14,791 nt of DNA. Origin: Candidatus Magasanikbacteria bacterium RIFCSPHIGHO2_02_FULL_50_9b (GTDB lineage Bacteria > Patescibacteriota > Patescibacteriia > Magasanikbacterales > 2-02-FULL-50-9b). The stretch covers positions 50,294-65,084 of the forward strand of contig MFQD01000038.1 of the NCBI GenBank assembly GCA_001782975.1, read 5' to 3'. Of the stretch, positions 1-7,824 are shown piece by piece. The notes beneath the pieces are model-generated. The model was not told the origin of the DNA, did no database searches, and worked only from the letters and a program-made list of their open reading frames with translations. The first letter of the stretch is position 1, and every line of letters starts with the position of its first letter. The position numbers and the translations under genes were made by a program.

Positions 1-519
1 ATCGCACGTATTGCGGCGGCAAAAAAAATTTCATTGGCCTCGTTCATTTATGCGCTCGGCATTCGACATGTTGGCGAAGAGTCGGCACAGCGACTCGCCC
101 AGCAATTTGAATCACTCGACAAATTTTTAAGCGCCTCGCCCGAGGATCTCCAAAGCATTGGAGGGATTGGTGACGTCGTTGCACAGAGTATTGCAAACTA
201 TCTGAGTCACACCGCGCATCAAAAACAAATTCAGCGCATGCGTGACGCCGGTGTGGTCGTACAACCAGCCATCCGTGCAAGTGGGCCGCTTGCCGGAACA
301 ACATTTGTGTTCACGGGTACGCTTGAATCGCTGTCGCGTGGCGAAGCAGCCAAGATGGTCGTTGCATACGGAGCACGCACGAGCGATACAGTCAGCAAAA
401 ATGTGACACACGTTGTGGTCGGTGCTGATGCCGGCTCAAAAGAACAGCAGGCAAAAAAATTGGGCATACCGCGGTTGACGGAAGCTGAGTTTTTAGCCAT
501 ACTCAAGAAATTAAAATGA
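1..519 (+). CDS. ligA: NAD-dependent DNA ligase LigA, C-terminal part (5' end outside window)
   Basis: This is the last 172 codons of a gene that enters the window from the left. The frame is open from base 1, so no start codon is assigned; the TTG at 34 is internal. LigA seals nicks between Okazaki fragments and in repair, using NAD+. Visible parts are a helix-hairpin-helix region (FIYALGIRHVGEESAQ near the left edge, then IGGIGDVVAQSIANYL) and a C-terminal BRCT domain from about ASGPLAGTTFVFTGTLE to the end, with the conserved SKNVTHVVVG and DAGSKEQQAKKLGIP segments. The adenylation and OB domains lie outside the window. The stop is 6 bp before gatC, which suggests co-transcription. The family assignment is secure. 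Confidence 0.95.
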   Translation: MARIAAAKKISLASFIYALGIRHVGEESAQRLAQQFESLDKFLSASPEDLQSIGGIGDVVAQSIANYLSHTAHQKQIQRMRDAGVVVQPAIRASGPLAGTTFVFTGTLESLSRGEAAKMVVAYGARTSDTVSKNVTHVVVGADAGSKEQQAKKLGIPRLTEAEFLAILKKLK

Positions 520-525
520 TCCTGT

Positions 526-831
526 ATGAAATTGAGTGTCACCGATGTTGAACATATTGCACGCCTCGCGCGCCTTGATTTGACTGCACAAGAGAAGGAA
601 AACTATTCGACGGAATTGTCATCAATTTTATCGTACGTCGAGCGACTGCAACAACTTGATACGACGCTTATTGAGCCAACAACGCATCTGACTGATCATT
701 TGGCTCACTTGCGCCCGGATGTAGCTTCAGCGATCAATCCCGAGCAGCGTGCAGCGCTGATTGATCTGTTTCCTGCGTCTCGCGCCGAGTTGCTGTCTGT
801 GCCGCCGGTGTTTTCTGATTACAAAGAATAG
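526..831 (+). CDS. gatC: Asp/Glu-tRNA amidotransferase subunit C (GatC)
   Basis: GatC is the small subunit of the GatCAB amidotransferase, which converts Asp-tRNA(Asn) and Glu-tRNA(Gln) to the amides. It wraps around the GatA-GatB interface. The 101-residue product is of normal family length and shows the typical opening (VEHIARLARLDL) and the central YVERLQQLDT helix, followed by an extended tail with LRPD. Start is ATG 526, 6 bp after the ligA stop; no clear Shine-Dalgarno is seen. It ends in TAG, showing that TAG is a working stop codon in this genome. gatA follows after 6 bp. gatB is not in the window. Confidence 0.93.
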   Translation: MKLSVTDVEHIARLARLDLTAQEKENYSTELSSILSYVERLQQLDTTLIEPTTHLTDHLAHLRPDVASAINPEQRAALIDLFPASRAELLSVPPVFSDYKE

Positions 832-837
832 TCGCCT

Positions 838-2289
838 ATGAATTCCTATTCATCACTGGCGAGCTGGAGCGACGCATTAACGACACGAGCAGTGAGCGCT
901 GTTGAAGCTGTTGATTATTTTTCAGATCGCATCACCAAAATTAATCCGCAACTGAACGCCTACATTACGACGGACATTGATCGCGCACGCAGTGCGGCAG
1001 CTGACATTGATCGACAACGTGTTGCGGGAGAATCGCTGTCAAACATTGCCGGCATTCCGTTTGGTGTTAAGGACGTTATTGACACGAGCGGCATCCGTGC
1101 AACAGGCGCGGCGGCAATTCTCGACAATTTTGAGCCAACGTTTGACAGCACGGTCATTGCGCGATTGAAAAATGCCGGTGCATTGGTCATCGGAAAACAT
1201 AACTGCGACGCATTTGGACACGGCAGTTCGAACGAGCATTCCATGTACGGCGCGGTGAAAAATCCGTGGGATGTGTCGCGCGTTCCGGGAGGTTCGTCAG
1301 GTGGATCCGGTGCAGCCGTTGCTGCTGATCTCTGCTCGTTTGCAATTGCCGAAGACACGGGCGGGTCGGTTCGCGCGCCCGCAAGTTTTTGTGGCGTATC
1401 AGGATTAAAAGTCAGTTATGGCAGGAATTCACGCTATGGCTCGATGCCTATGGCATCGTCACTCGATTCGATCGGACCGATTGCGCAGACTGCCGAAGAC
1501 ATTGCTATTATTTTGCAACACATTGCCGGTCATGACCCGCTTGACGCAACCTCGGCGATCGCTGCGTTGCCTGACTATCGCACTGAAATTCAAAAATCAG
1601 TCGCCGGTTTAAAAATTGGCGTGCCTGAAGAATATTTTTCAGCGCATTTACAGCCACAGATCCGCGCTGTTGTTGAGAATGCACTGCACACGTTTGAAGA
1701 GTTGGGTGCGTCGTTAGTGCCGATTTCACTGCCGCACACCTCGTACGCGATCGCGACATATTATATACTGGTACCGTGTGAGGATTCCTCAAACCTTGCA
1801 CGACTCGATGGTATTCGCTATGGCGTGCGACAAAAGGCTGCTGATTTATATCACACCTATACGGCCTCGCGAACGCAAGGATTCCCCGATGAGGTAAAGC
1901 GGCGCATTATGCTCGGCACGTTTGCGTTGTCGTACGGATACTATGACGCGTACTATTTAAAGGCGCAGCGCGTGCGTACGCTGATTCGTCGTGATTTTGA
2001 CGAGGCGTTTAACAAGGTTGACGTGATCATGGGTCCAAGTGCGCCGGGTATTGCGTTCAAGTTGGGAGCGAACGCGAGCGATCCATTGCAAATGTATCTT
2101 GAGGATGCGTATGTGGTTCCGGCATCGCTTGCCGGAATTTGTGCGCTTTCTGTTCCGTGCGGATTTGTTGACGGCATGCCCGTTGGATTACAAATAATGG
2201 GACCTCGTTTGAAGGAGGAATTACCGCTTCGTTTTGGTCATCACTATCAATTAGCCACTTCGTGGCACACCACGCACCCTGCTCTATGA
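838..2289 (+). CDS. gatA: Asp/Glu-tRNA amidotransferase subunit A (GatA)
   Basis: GatA is the amidase subunit that releases ammonia from glutamine for the transamidation carried out with GatB. The 483 residues match full family length. The amidase-signature catalytic triad is visible: Lys78 in GVKDVIDTSG, the cis-Ser Ser153 in PGGSSGGSG, and the nucleophile Ser177 in EDTGGSVRAPASFCGV. These are one less than the S. aureus GatA numbers (K79, S154, S178). The C-terminal part carries the family segment MPVGLQIMGPRLKEE. Start ATG 838 lies 6 bp after gatC. The TGA stop overlaps the next ATG (ATGA at 2286-2289), which suggests translational coupling to the LOG gene. Confidence 0.96.
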   Translation: MNSYSSLASWSDALTTRAVSAVEAVDYFSDRITKINPQLNAYITTDIDRARSAAADIDRQRVAGESLSNIAGIPFGVKDVIDTSGIRATGAAAILDNFEPTFDSTVIARLKNAGALVIGKHNCDAFGHGSSNEHSMYGAVKNPWDVSRVPGGSSGGSGAAVAADLCSFAIAEDTGGSVRAPASFCGVSGLKVSYGRNSRYGSMPMASSLDSIGPIAQTAEDIAIILQHIAGHDPLDATSAIAALPDYRTEIQKSVAGLKIGVPEEYFSAHLQPQIRAVVENALHTFEELGASLVPISLPHTSYAIATYYILVPCEDSSNLARLDGIRYGVRQKAADLYHTYTASRTQGFPDEVKRRIMLGTFALSYGYYDAYYLKAQRVRTLIRRDFDEAFNKVDVIMGPSAPGIAFKLGANASDPLQMYLEDAYVVPASLAGICALSVPCGFVDGMPVGLQIMGPRLKEELPLRFGHHYQLATSWHTTHPAL

Positions 2290-3617
2290 CAACACCGCAA
2301 AACCAGATTGAATCCTCCGCGCTCGAGCGTGGGAGCGCCATTGATTTGCGCGGGAGCGCGTGGCAAGTATTTCGTATTATGGCAGAGTTTGTGGAAGGGT
2401 ATCAATTTTTGAGTAAATTTGATCGACAAATCACGGTCATGGGATCGGCACGCACGTTTCCCAATAGCCCATATTATCAGGACGCGGTGCGGATGGGCGC
2501 GTTGCTTGCCAAAGAAAAATTCAATGTGATCACTGGCGGCGGTCCGGGCATCATGGAAGCGGCAAACAAGGGTGCATTTGAGGCGGGCGGCATGTCAATT
2601 GGAATTAATATTCAATTGCCACACGAGCAGCGTATTAATGCGTATGTGCGAGAATCGCGTGCCTGCTACTATTTTTTAACGCGCAAAGTATTGCTCACCA
2701 CACCGTCGCAAGCGTTTGTTTTTTTCCCCGGTGGATTTGGGTCACTCGACGAACTATTTGAAGTTTTGGATAACATTCGCAGCGGACATTTGACGCGTGT
2801 ACCGCTCGTGCTCGTGGGAAAATCGTATTGGGATCCGTTGCTCTATTTTTTGCGCAGCAATGTGTTTGCGCGCGTGCATGCGGTCACCGAAGAAGATTTA
2901 TCCTCGATTCATGTGGTGGATTCTGCAGACGAGGCAATTGAAATTGTCAAAAAATCAAAACCAATTGAAGAGGTGTGCTCAATGGATTCGAGCAAATTTT
3001 GTTCGGATGAGGCGATTAATTGGCGCGTGTTTCGCATCATGGCAGAGTTGGTCGAGGGTTTTGAATTTTTGCGCGACGTTGATGGTGCCGTGACCGTGCT
3101 CGGCACTGCACGCGTGAAACTCGACAGCAAATATTACAGTGATGCATATGAAATTGGGCGTGCGCTTGCGGACAAAAAAATTGGCGTCATCACTGGCGGC
3201 GGCGAGGGGATTGCCGAAGCGTCAAATAAGGGCGCCTATGAAGCGGGTGGCCAATCATATGGTATGGACATGTGGGTTGACAAGCGCGAGCACATCAATC
3301 CGTACATCACCAAAAGTAAAAGTTATTATTTTCCGTTCACGCGCAAGTTGATGCTGACCACCCCATCGCGCGGATTTATTTTATTTCCGGGCGGCTACGG
3401 AACGCTCAACCTCTGTTTCGAATTGTTGACACTCATTCAAACCGGAAAGATTAAAAAGATTCCGATCATTTTGTACGGCAAGGAATTTTGGGAACCACTG
3501 CTGTTGTTTATTAAAGAAAATCAGTTTGAAAAAGAGCACTGCATTGCTGATCGAGATATGAATTTATACCAGCTCGCTGACTCTCCGGAGGAAGCGCTGC
3601 GCATGCTCGGCGTTTAA
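2286..3617 (+). CDS. Double-domain LOG-family (TIGR00730-type) Rossmann-fold protein
   Basis: LOG proteins are nucleoside-5'-monophosphate phosphoribohydrolases, releasing a base from a nucleotide; some make cytokinins. Typical members have one domain of about 180-250 residues and act as dimers. This 443-residue protein holds two copies in tandem, roughly residues 26-222 and 246-442, aligning without gaps at a constant offset of 220 and about 45% identical by my hand count. Copy 1 has VITGGGPGIM, Arg133-Lys134 and PGGFGSLDE with Glu156, the full PGGxGTxxE-type site. Copy 2 has VITGGGEGIA and Arg353-Lys354, but PGGYGTLNL, with Leu376 in place of the catalytic Glu. ATG 2286 overlaps the gatA stop (ATGA) and is preferred over ATG 2262, which would add 8 residues. 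Substrate is unknown. Confidence 0.9.
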   Translation: MTTPQNQIESSALERGSAIDLRGSAWQVFRIMAEFVEGYQFLSKFDRQITVMGSARTFPNSPYYQDAVRMGALLAKEKFNVITGGGPGIMEAANKGAFEAGGMSIGINIQLPHEQRINAYVRESRACYYFLTRKVLLTTPSQAFVFFPGGFGSLDELFEVLDNIRSGHLTRVPLVLVGKSYWDPLLYFLRSNVFARVHAVTEEDLSSIHVVDSADEAIEIVKKSKPIEEVCSMDSSKFCSDEAINWRVFRIMAELVEGFEFLRDVDGAVTVLGTARVKLDSKYYSDAYEIGRALADKKIGVITGGGEGIAEASNKGAYEAGGQSYGMDMWVDKREHINPYITKSKSYYFPFTRKLMLTTPSRGFILFPGGYGTLNLCFELLTLIQTGKIKKIPIILYGKEFWEPLLLFIKENQFEKEHCIADRDMNLYQLADSPEEALRMLGV

Positions 3618-3632
3618 TTTTGCGTTCAGGAT

Positions 3633-4379
3633 ATGCTGCCATATTTCGAACACACGACAATTTTGATTGGGCCCCTGACCGTGTATCTGTGGGGTTTGTT
3701 TATTGCGTGTGGCATCGCAGCCATGTTGTTGGTCTCCCGTCGTGAAGCGCCGCGCTACCGCGTTTCCTTTGACACAATTGCTGATTTGTCCGTGTGGGTT
3801 TTGATCGCCGCATTTGTTGGCGCGCGATTGTCGCATGTTTTTTTATACGACCCGGGATTTTATTTCGCGCATCCTGTCGAAATATTAAAACTATGGAATG
3901 GAGGGATGTCTTCTCTGGGCGGCATGGTGTTTGGCACGGCGACGGCGATTATTTTTGTGTGGCGTCGGCGACTTGACGTGCGTGCCGTTGGAGACGTTTT
4001 ATTTCGCACGATGCCAATCGCGTGGGCAATTGGCCGGTTCGGTTGCTATGTGACGCATATGCATCCGGGCATGCTGACCACACGCGCGTTTGGCGTTGCC
4101 TATCCGGACGGCGGTCGATGGGATTTGGGGCTACTTGAATCTGCGGTGTGGATTGTGATCGGCTGCGTGGTGTGGCTGTTACCACGAAGCACGCGCAGTG
4201 GTTTTTATCTGGTGCTCGTGCCATTGCTGTATGCACCGGCGCGATTTGCGCTTGATTTTTTGCGCGTCGATGACACGCGATACGCAGGATTAACGCCTGC
4301 GCAATATGGGATGATTCTGCTGTTCGTTATGGTCGTTGCGATTGGATTGAAGTGGAAAATTTTTCGAAGAAAAATATGA
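3633..4379 (+). CDS. lgt: Prolipoprotein diacylglyceryl transferase (Lgt), divergent
   Basis: Lgt transfers diacylglycerol from phosphatidylglycerol to the lipobox cysteine of prolipoproteins, the first step of lipoprotein maturation in the cytoplasmic membrane. The 248-residue product is hydrophobic with several membrane segments and keeps the family order: WNGGMSSLGG at 88-97, AIGRFGCY at 132-139 with the essential-type Arg135, and YAPARFALDFLR at 200-211 with Arg204. Two residues differ from E. coli Lgt: the position of His103 is Leu95, and the Asn of the GRxGN signature is Cys138. Start is ATG 3633, 15 bp after the LOG stop, with a weak AGGA directly upstream. The TGA stop overlaps the likely start of the next gene (ATGA at 4376). 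Confidence 0.9.
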   Translation: MLPYFEHTTILIGPLTVYLWGLFIACGIAAMLLVSRREAPRYRVSFDTIADLSVWVLIAAFVGARLSHVFLYDPGFYFAHPVEILKLWNGGMSSLGGMVFGTATAIIFVWRRRLDVRAVGDVLFRTMPIAWAIGRFGCYVTHMHPGMLTTRAFGVAYPDGGRWDLGLLESAVWIVIGCVVWLLPRSTRSGFYLVLVPLLYAPARFALDFLRVDDTRYAGLTPAQYGMILLFVMVVAIGLKWKIFRRKI

Positions 4380-5350
4380 TGATCGAGGCGCTGAAGTCCT
4401 TTGCGATGCAACTGTCGTTCGAGCCGCAGATCATCAATGCTGAAAAATTGATTCGCGACCAGCAATTGGTTGTTTGTGGCATGGGAGGGTCGCATTTGTC
4501 AGCCGACACCTATGCGTTGCTCAGTCCACTTAACATTCGCGCCATTCACAGCGACTATGGGTTGCCGGATCTTGTAGATGAGGTGGCGCGTCGCTGCACC
4601 TATGTCATGAGTTCATATTCGGGGAACACCGAGGAAATTTTGGAATCCTACGATGCGGCACGGACGCGTGGATTTGCGATGTGCGCAATGGCCGTTGGGG
4701 GAAAATTAATTGAACGCGCTTCAGCAGACGGAATTCCGTATATCCAATTTCCAAACCTTGGTTTGCAACCGCGCGCTGCACTTGGGTTTGGCTGCGTTGC
4801 GCTCGCACACTTTGCCGCGGATGCGGCAGCGATTTTGGAGCTCAAAAAATTATCTACCGCGCTTGCGTGGGAGTCGCACGATGCCGCGGGCACGCAGCTG
4901 GCAGCACAGCTTCACGGCAAAACGCCGATCATCTATGCAACACGTCGTAATGCGGCGATCGCGCAAAATTGGAAAATTAAGTGCAATGAGAATGCGAAAA
5001 TTCCGGCATTTTGGAATATAATTCCCGAATTAAATCACAACGAGATGACTGGATTTGATGCGGTGGATGCAACGCGGGCGTTATCGCAACAATTTTTTGT
5101 GATTCTGCTTCGAGATGACGACGATCACCCGAATAATCTGCGGCGCATGGATGCAACGCAAAAAATGTACGAGGCGCGCGGGATCGGCGTCATCACCGTC
5201 GCAATGACCGGCACCACACGCGCGGAAAAAATTTTCAATAGCCTCATGCGTGCTGACTGGTCAAGTGTGCGGCTCGGGGAGCGGTATGGCGTTGAAACTG
5301 AACAAGTGCCAATGGTGGAAGAGTTCAAGAAATTGATCGCACCCCGTTAA
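4376..5350 (+). CDS. Bifunctional phosphoglucose/phosphomannose isomerase, SIS-domain
   Basis: It interconverts glucose-6-P (or mannose-6-P) with fructose-6-P in the cytoplasm. The 324 residues fit the bacterial/archaeal PGI/PMI family of two SIS domains. Domain 1 has the phosphosugar loop GMGGSHLSAD (35-44) and SSYSGNTEEIL (79-89). Domain 2 carries the diagnostic IPELNHNEMTGFD with Glu218, His221 and Glu223. The C-terminus has GERYGVETEQVPMVEEFK, where the family usually has a helix that closes the active site. I chose ATG 4376, which overlaps the lgt stop; GTG 4352 is also in frame and would add 8 residues but overlap lgt by 28 bp. It is the last gene of the ligA-side operon, and its stop is 6 bp from the convergent slyD-like stop. 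Confidence 0.9.
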   Translation: MMIEALKSFAMQLSFEPQIINAEKLIRDQQLVVCGMGGSHLSADTYALLSPLNIRAIHSDYGLPDLVDEVARRCTYVMSSYSGNTEEILESYDAARTRGFAMCAMAVGGKLIERASADGIPYIQFPNLGLQPRAALGFGCVALAHFAADAAAILELKKLSTALAWESHDAAGTQLAAQLHGKTPIIYATRRNAAIAQNWKIKCNENAKIPAFWNIIPELNHNEMTGFDAVDATRALSQQFFVILLRDDDDHPNNLRRMDATQKMYEARGIGVITVAMTGTTRAEKIFNSLMRADWSSVRLGERYGVETEQVPMVEEFKKLIAPR

Positions 5351-5356
5351 ACAACA

Positions 5357-5785
5357 TTACACAATTTCGACCAGTTCGATATCAAACACCAGATCCTTTC
5401 CGGCAAGATGATGGTTTGCGTCGAGCGTAATCGCGTCGCCGTCAATTGCGGTGATCGTCGCCACCATGGTGCGCCCGTCTGGGGTCGGAATTTGAATCTG
5501 TACGTCTTTCTCCAGCGGAATATTTTTTGGAAATTGTTCGTGTGACACCGTTGCAACCAGCTCCTCGCGCCTGACGCCATAGGCATCAACGGCAGGAATG
5601 GTGACGGTCACTGTTTGACCCGGCTCCAGATCAAGAACCGCATTTTCAAATCCAGGAATGACGTGGCCAGAGCCAACGACAAATTCGAGCGGCGCACGAT
5701 CATGCGACGAATCGAATTCCGTTCCGTCAGTTAAGCGGCCGGTGTAATGAATTTTAACTGAATCTCCGTTGCTTGGTTTTGGCAT
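5357..5785 (-). CDS. SlyD-like FKBP-type peptidyl-prolyl cis-trans isomerase
   Basis: This is a cytoplasmic prolyl isomerase and folding helper; no signal peptide or membrane segment is seen. The 142 residues show the SlyD arrangement: the first FKBP part (about 1-66, with VKIHYTGRLTDGTEFDSS and GSGHVIPGFENAV), an inserted-in-flap chaperone domain (about 67-118) and the FKBP return strand (ANHHLAGKDLVFDIELVEI). Likely ligand-pocket residues are Tyr14, Phe24, Asp25, Val42, Ile43, Phe46 and Tyr69. It lacks the His/Cys-rich metal-binding tail of E. coli SlyD and ends shortly after the core fold. Start ATG is 3 bp after the trhO stop, so the two are probably translated from one message. Confidence 0.9.
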   Translation of the reverse strand: MPKPSNGDSVKIHYTGRLTDGTEFDSSHDRAPLEFVVGSGHVIPGFENAVLDLEPGQTVTVTIPAVDAYGVRREELVATVSHEQFPKNIPLEKDVQIQIPTPDGRTMVATITAIDGDAITLDANHHLAGKDLVFDIELVEIV

Positions 5786-5788
5786 AAA

Positions 5789-6676
5789 TTAATGGTTATG
5801 AGCCTTTTGTTTTATTTCACAGCCGTGTACGCACACGGTGTTTCCACCATGCACACACGCCTCACAGATGATCTGCTGGCGATGGCATGCGGTGTCGCTG
5901 CAGTTTACATAATTATCAGATTTTGCGCCACAGTGTTCGCACTGCGTGATGATTTCATGTTCAGGCGAATCAGTTTCAAATCCAATTGAGATACGATTAT
6001 CAAATACATAGAGTTTTCCTTTGAAATCCTGATTTGGATATTTCTCCATGTACGTCACAATGCCGCCGTGGAGCTGTGACACGTCGGTGAATCCCTCGTG
6101 TAGCAAATAGGCAGACATTTTTTCGCACCGTACGCCGCCGGTGCAGACCGTGACAATTTTTTCGTTTTTAAGGTGCTGCAATTGTTGCACCACAGCGGTG
6201 AGATCGCGCGAATTTTTTAATGTCGGTGAGATTGAATTTTTAAAACAACCAATTTTGAATTCATAGTCATTGCGCATATCGATGATATGAATTTTTTGAT
6301 CAGACCGTATCAGCTCATGCAGTGCTTCGGCTGAAATATGCGGTGAGGTTTGCTCTGAAGGATTCACTGCTGCAGGAAAATGTGTGCCAACGATTTCAGG
6401 TCGGACTTTAATTTTGAGTTTGTTAAATGCATGGCCCGTACCAGCCGAACGCTTGATGTGGATGTCGCTAAAACGTGAATCTGACAGTAATTCACGAGCA
6501 TATGCTTCAGTCGACGTGATAGTTCCTTCAACGGTACCATTGATTCCTTCCTCAGCAATCAAAATGCGCCCGGTGAGACCGAGATGGTTGCAGATCGTTC
6601 TCTGAAGTTCGGCAAGCTGGTGAGGCTCGTCGATGGAGACGTATTTGTAGTATAGAAGCACCTGAAAATCACTCAT
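5789..6676 (-). CDS. trhO: tRNA uridine(34) hydroxylase TrhO (YceA/UPF0176, rhodanese domain)
   Basis: TrhO makes 5-hydroxyuridine at the wobble position of tRNAs with U34, the first step towards cmo5U/mo5U. The 295-residue product has the family N-terminal domain (LLYYKYVSIDEPHQ, RILIAEEGINGTVEG, RSAGTGHAFNKLKIKVRPEIV), then a rhodanese domain (about 115-215) with the active loop VCTGGVRCEK, catalytic Cys178 and Arg183. A cysteine-rich C-terminus (Cys246, 249, 259, 264, 271, 274, 282, 286) looks metal-binding. ATG 6676 gives the normal start MSDFQVLLYY. It lies directly downstream of tRNA-Ser(GGA) on the same strand, though that tRNA has G34 and is not an expected substrate. The slyD-like gene follows after 3 bp. 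Confidence 0.93.
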   Translation of the reverse strand: MSDFQVLLYYKYVSIDEPHQLAELQRTICNHLGLTGRILIAEEGINGTVEGTITSTEAYARELLSDSRFSDIHIKRSAGTGHAFNKLKIKVRPEIVGTHFPAAVNPSEQTSPHISAEALHELIRSDQKIHIIDMRNDYEFKIGCFKNSISPTLKNSRDLTAVVQQLQHLKNEKIVTVCTGGVRCEKMSAYLLHEGFTDVSQLHGGIVTYMEKYPNQDFKGKLYVFDNRISIGFETDSPEHEIITQCEHCGAKSDNYVNCSDTACHRQQIICEACVHGGNTVCVHGCEIKQKAHNH

Positions 6677-6684
6677 ACGCTCGT

Positions 6685-6796
6685 ATTAATTTCACTGCGG
6701 AGAGGAGGAGATTCGAACTCCTGGTGCCTTGCGACACGCCGCCTTTCCAAGGCGGTGCACTCGACCGCTATGCGACCTCTCCGCAGTGAAATTAAT
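6685..6796. repeat. 21-bp perfect inverted repeat enclosing tRNA-Ser
   Basis: Bases 6685-6705 and 6776-6796 are exact reverse complements. The inner 7 bp are the tRNA acceptor stem; the outer 14 bp (ATTAATTTCACTGC and its complement) lie outside the tRNA. In the transcript the 5' leader and 3' trailer would pair and lengthen the acceptor helix, including a C(-1):G73 pair. The outer part fills nearly the whole gap between the tRNA and the upstream CYTH stop codon (6799). Confidence 0.9.
6698..6782 (-). tRNA. tRNA-Ser (GGA)
   Basis: Read on the minus strand, the gene folds as a class II tRNA. The 7-bp acceptor stem is GGAGAGG/CCTCTCC. The D stem is GCAT/GTGC with GG in its loop, and the anticodon stem CCGCC/GGCGG encloses the loop TTGGAAA, giving anticodon GGA (Ser, UCC/UCU). 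A 16-nt variable arm follows, then T stem AGGAG/CTCCT with loop TTCGAAT. The discriminator is G (6698), as expected for Ser. The 3' end continues CAG, so CCA is not encoded and must be added. Both flanks continue the acceptor stem as a perfect inverted repeat (separate entry). The gene sits between two protein genes of one operon. Confidence 0.95.
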
Positions 6797-6798
6797 TT

Positions 6799-7404
6799 TT
6801 ATGATTCGGGCTGATAGCCAGTCTCAACCAGCACCTGAAACTGCGCGGGGTTCTTCTGCTCAATATACTCGAGCACCTTACCATTAACGTGTCCAGTTTT
6901 CAATCCTCGTGATTCGGCGAACGCCATAATATCCCGCTCTGCTGCATGAATATCTCCATTTTCATCAACCATGATCTCAATCTCAACGACATCATACACA
7001 AAGTTGTGCGCCGTTGTGTGATCAACATCAATGTGAAAAATACCGTCGCGATATTGCGTTCGCTCGGTGTGTAATTCAGCAAATGGTTGATAGCCGGCGG
7101 CAATCAGTTGATTTCGTAGGGGCACATCCGACGCGGGCAATCCGATCTGCGCGCGAATTAACGCATCGTCTTCATATTCAGTGAACGATTGACACAACGC
7201 GCCATCCTGCGGCATATGTACCGCCACCTTTAACTCCATTGATCCATTGCGATCGCGCAGCCACGACCATTTTTTTGACAACTGAAAATCCAGTGTGTCA
7301 AAAAACACATCATTATTTTCCTTGCGCGAAATTAATTCTGCGCCTGTGAGCAAGCGCGCCAGTTCATCTGGAGATGGCCGAAACTTTTTTTCAACTTCAA
7401 TCAC
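6799..7404 (-). CDS. CYTH-domain protein (thiamine-triphosphatase/adenylate-cyclase class IV fold)
   Basis: The CYTH (triphosphate tunnel metalloenzyme) fold hydrolyses triphosphates such as thiamine triphosphate or inorganic tripolyphosphate, or cyclises ATP in class IV cyclases. The 201-residue product begins with the family's ExExK motif (Glu3, Glu5, Lys7 in MIEVEKKF). It continues with FFDTLDFQLSKKWSWLRDR, MELKVAV, ELHTERTQYR and VVEIEIMVDENG, the alternating charged strands that line the tunnel. Layout is closest to thiamine-triphosphatase-like members, but the substrate cannot be settled from sequence. The start is GTG (7404-7402), 3 bp after the stop of the upstream 138-residue gene. 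tRNA-Ser lies 16 bp downstream. Confidence 0.85.
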   Translation of the reverse strand: MIEVEKKFRPSPDELARLLTGAELISRKENNDVFFDTLDFQLSKKWSWLRDRNGSMELKVAVHMPQDGALCQSFTEYEDDALIRAQIGLPASDVPLRNQLIAAGYQPFAELHTERTQYRDGIFHIDVDHTTAHNFVYDVVEIEIMVDENGDIHAAERDIMAFAESRGLKTGHVNGKVLEYIEQKNPAQFQVLVETGYQPES

Positions 7405-7407
7405 ACG

Positions 7408-7824
7408 TTATTTTTTTGACATTCTATCCTGTTCAACCAGTTCAAGCAAGTAGGTCTTTTCGAGCAGCGACATGATCGTCCAGCGCTCGCGGAGTTGCGT
7501 TTGGCGCGCCACATCGCCATCAAATCGCGCGAGGAGCGCGGCAAATTGATTTTCAATCGATTCATGCACCGGCTCCAGCACAAAACCATGGTCGCGCAGG
7601 TGATCCATCAGCGCAAATTGGAATAAGTGGCTGCTCTGATTGATCGGTCGCTCAGTCACCACAGAATCGCCATCAAACCACTCATCACTCAAAATTTTTA
7701 TCTTACCGCGCACACTGTCCGCGATAAATGTGGCGCACGCCGCGTCGCCTTTAAAATGGTGTACGCCATTCACAAAAACGAGTTCACCAAGCTGTACATC
7801 GTTTTTGAGAACGACAAACTTCAT
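7408..7824 (-). CDS. Unrecognised 138-residue protein
   Basis: I do not recognise this family. The product is soluble-looking, with no signal peptide or membrane segment. The first half looks beta-rich (MKFVVLKNDVQLGELVFVNG, VRGKIKILSDEWFDG); the second looks helical and charged (FQFALMDHLRDHGFVLEPV, then ENQFAALLARFDG and MSLLEKTYLLELVEQD). Its ATG (7824-7822) overlaps the stop of the upstream metalloprotease gene (ATGA on the minus strand), and it ends 3 bp before the CYTH gene. This tight coupling on both sides makes it a real gene and suggests expression together with both neighbours. No function is proposed. Confidence 0.75.
   Translation of the reverse strand: MKFVVLKNDVQLGELVFVNGVHHFKGDAACATFIADSVRGKIKILSDEWFDGDSVVTERPINQSSHLFQFALMDHLRDHGFVLEPVHESIENQFAALLARFDGDVARQTQLRERWTIMSLLEKTYLLELVEQDRMSKK

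Noticed and set aside
2262..2285. Upstream ATG for the LOG gene
   Set aside because: It would overlap gatA by 28 bp; the ATGA overlap at 2286 is the pattern used elsewhere in the window.
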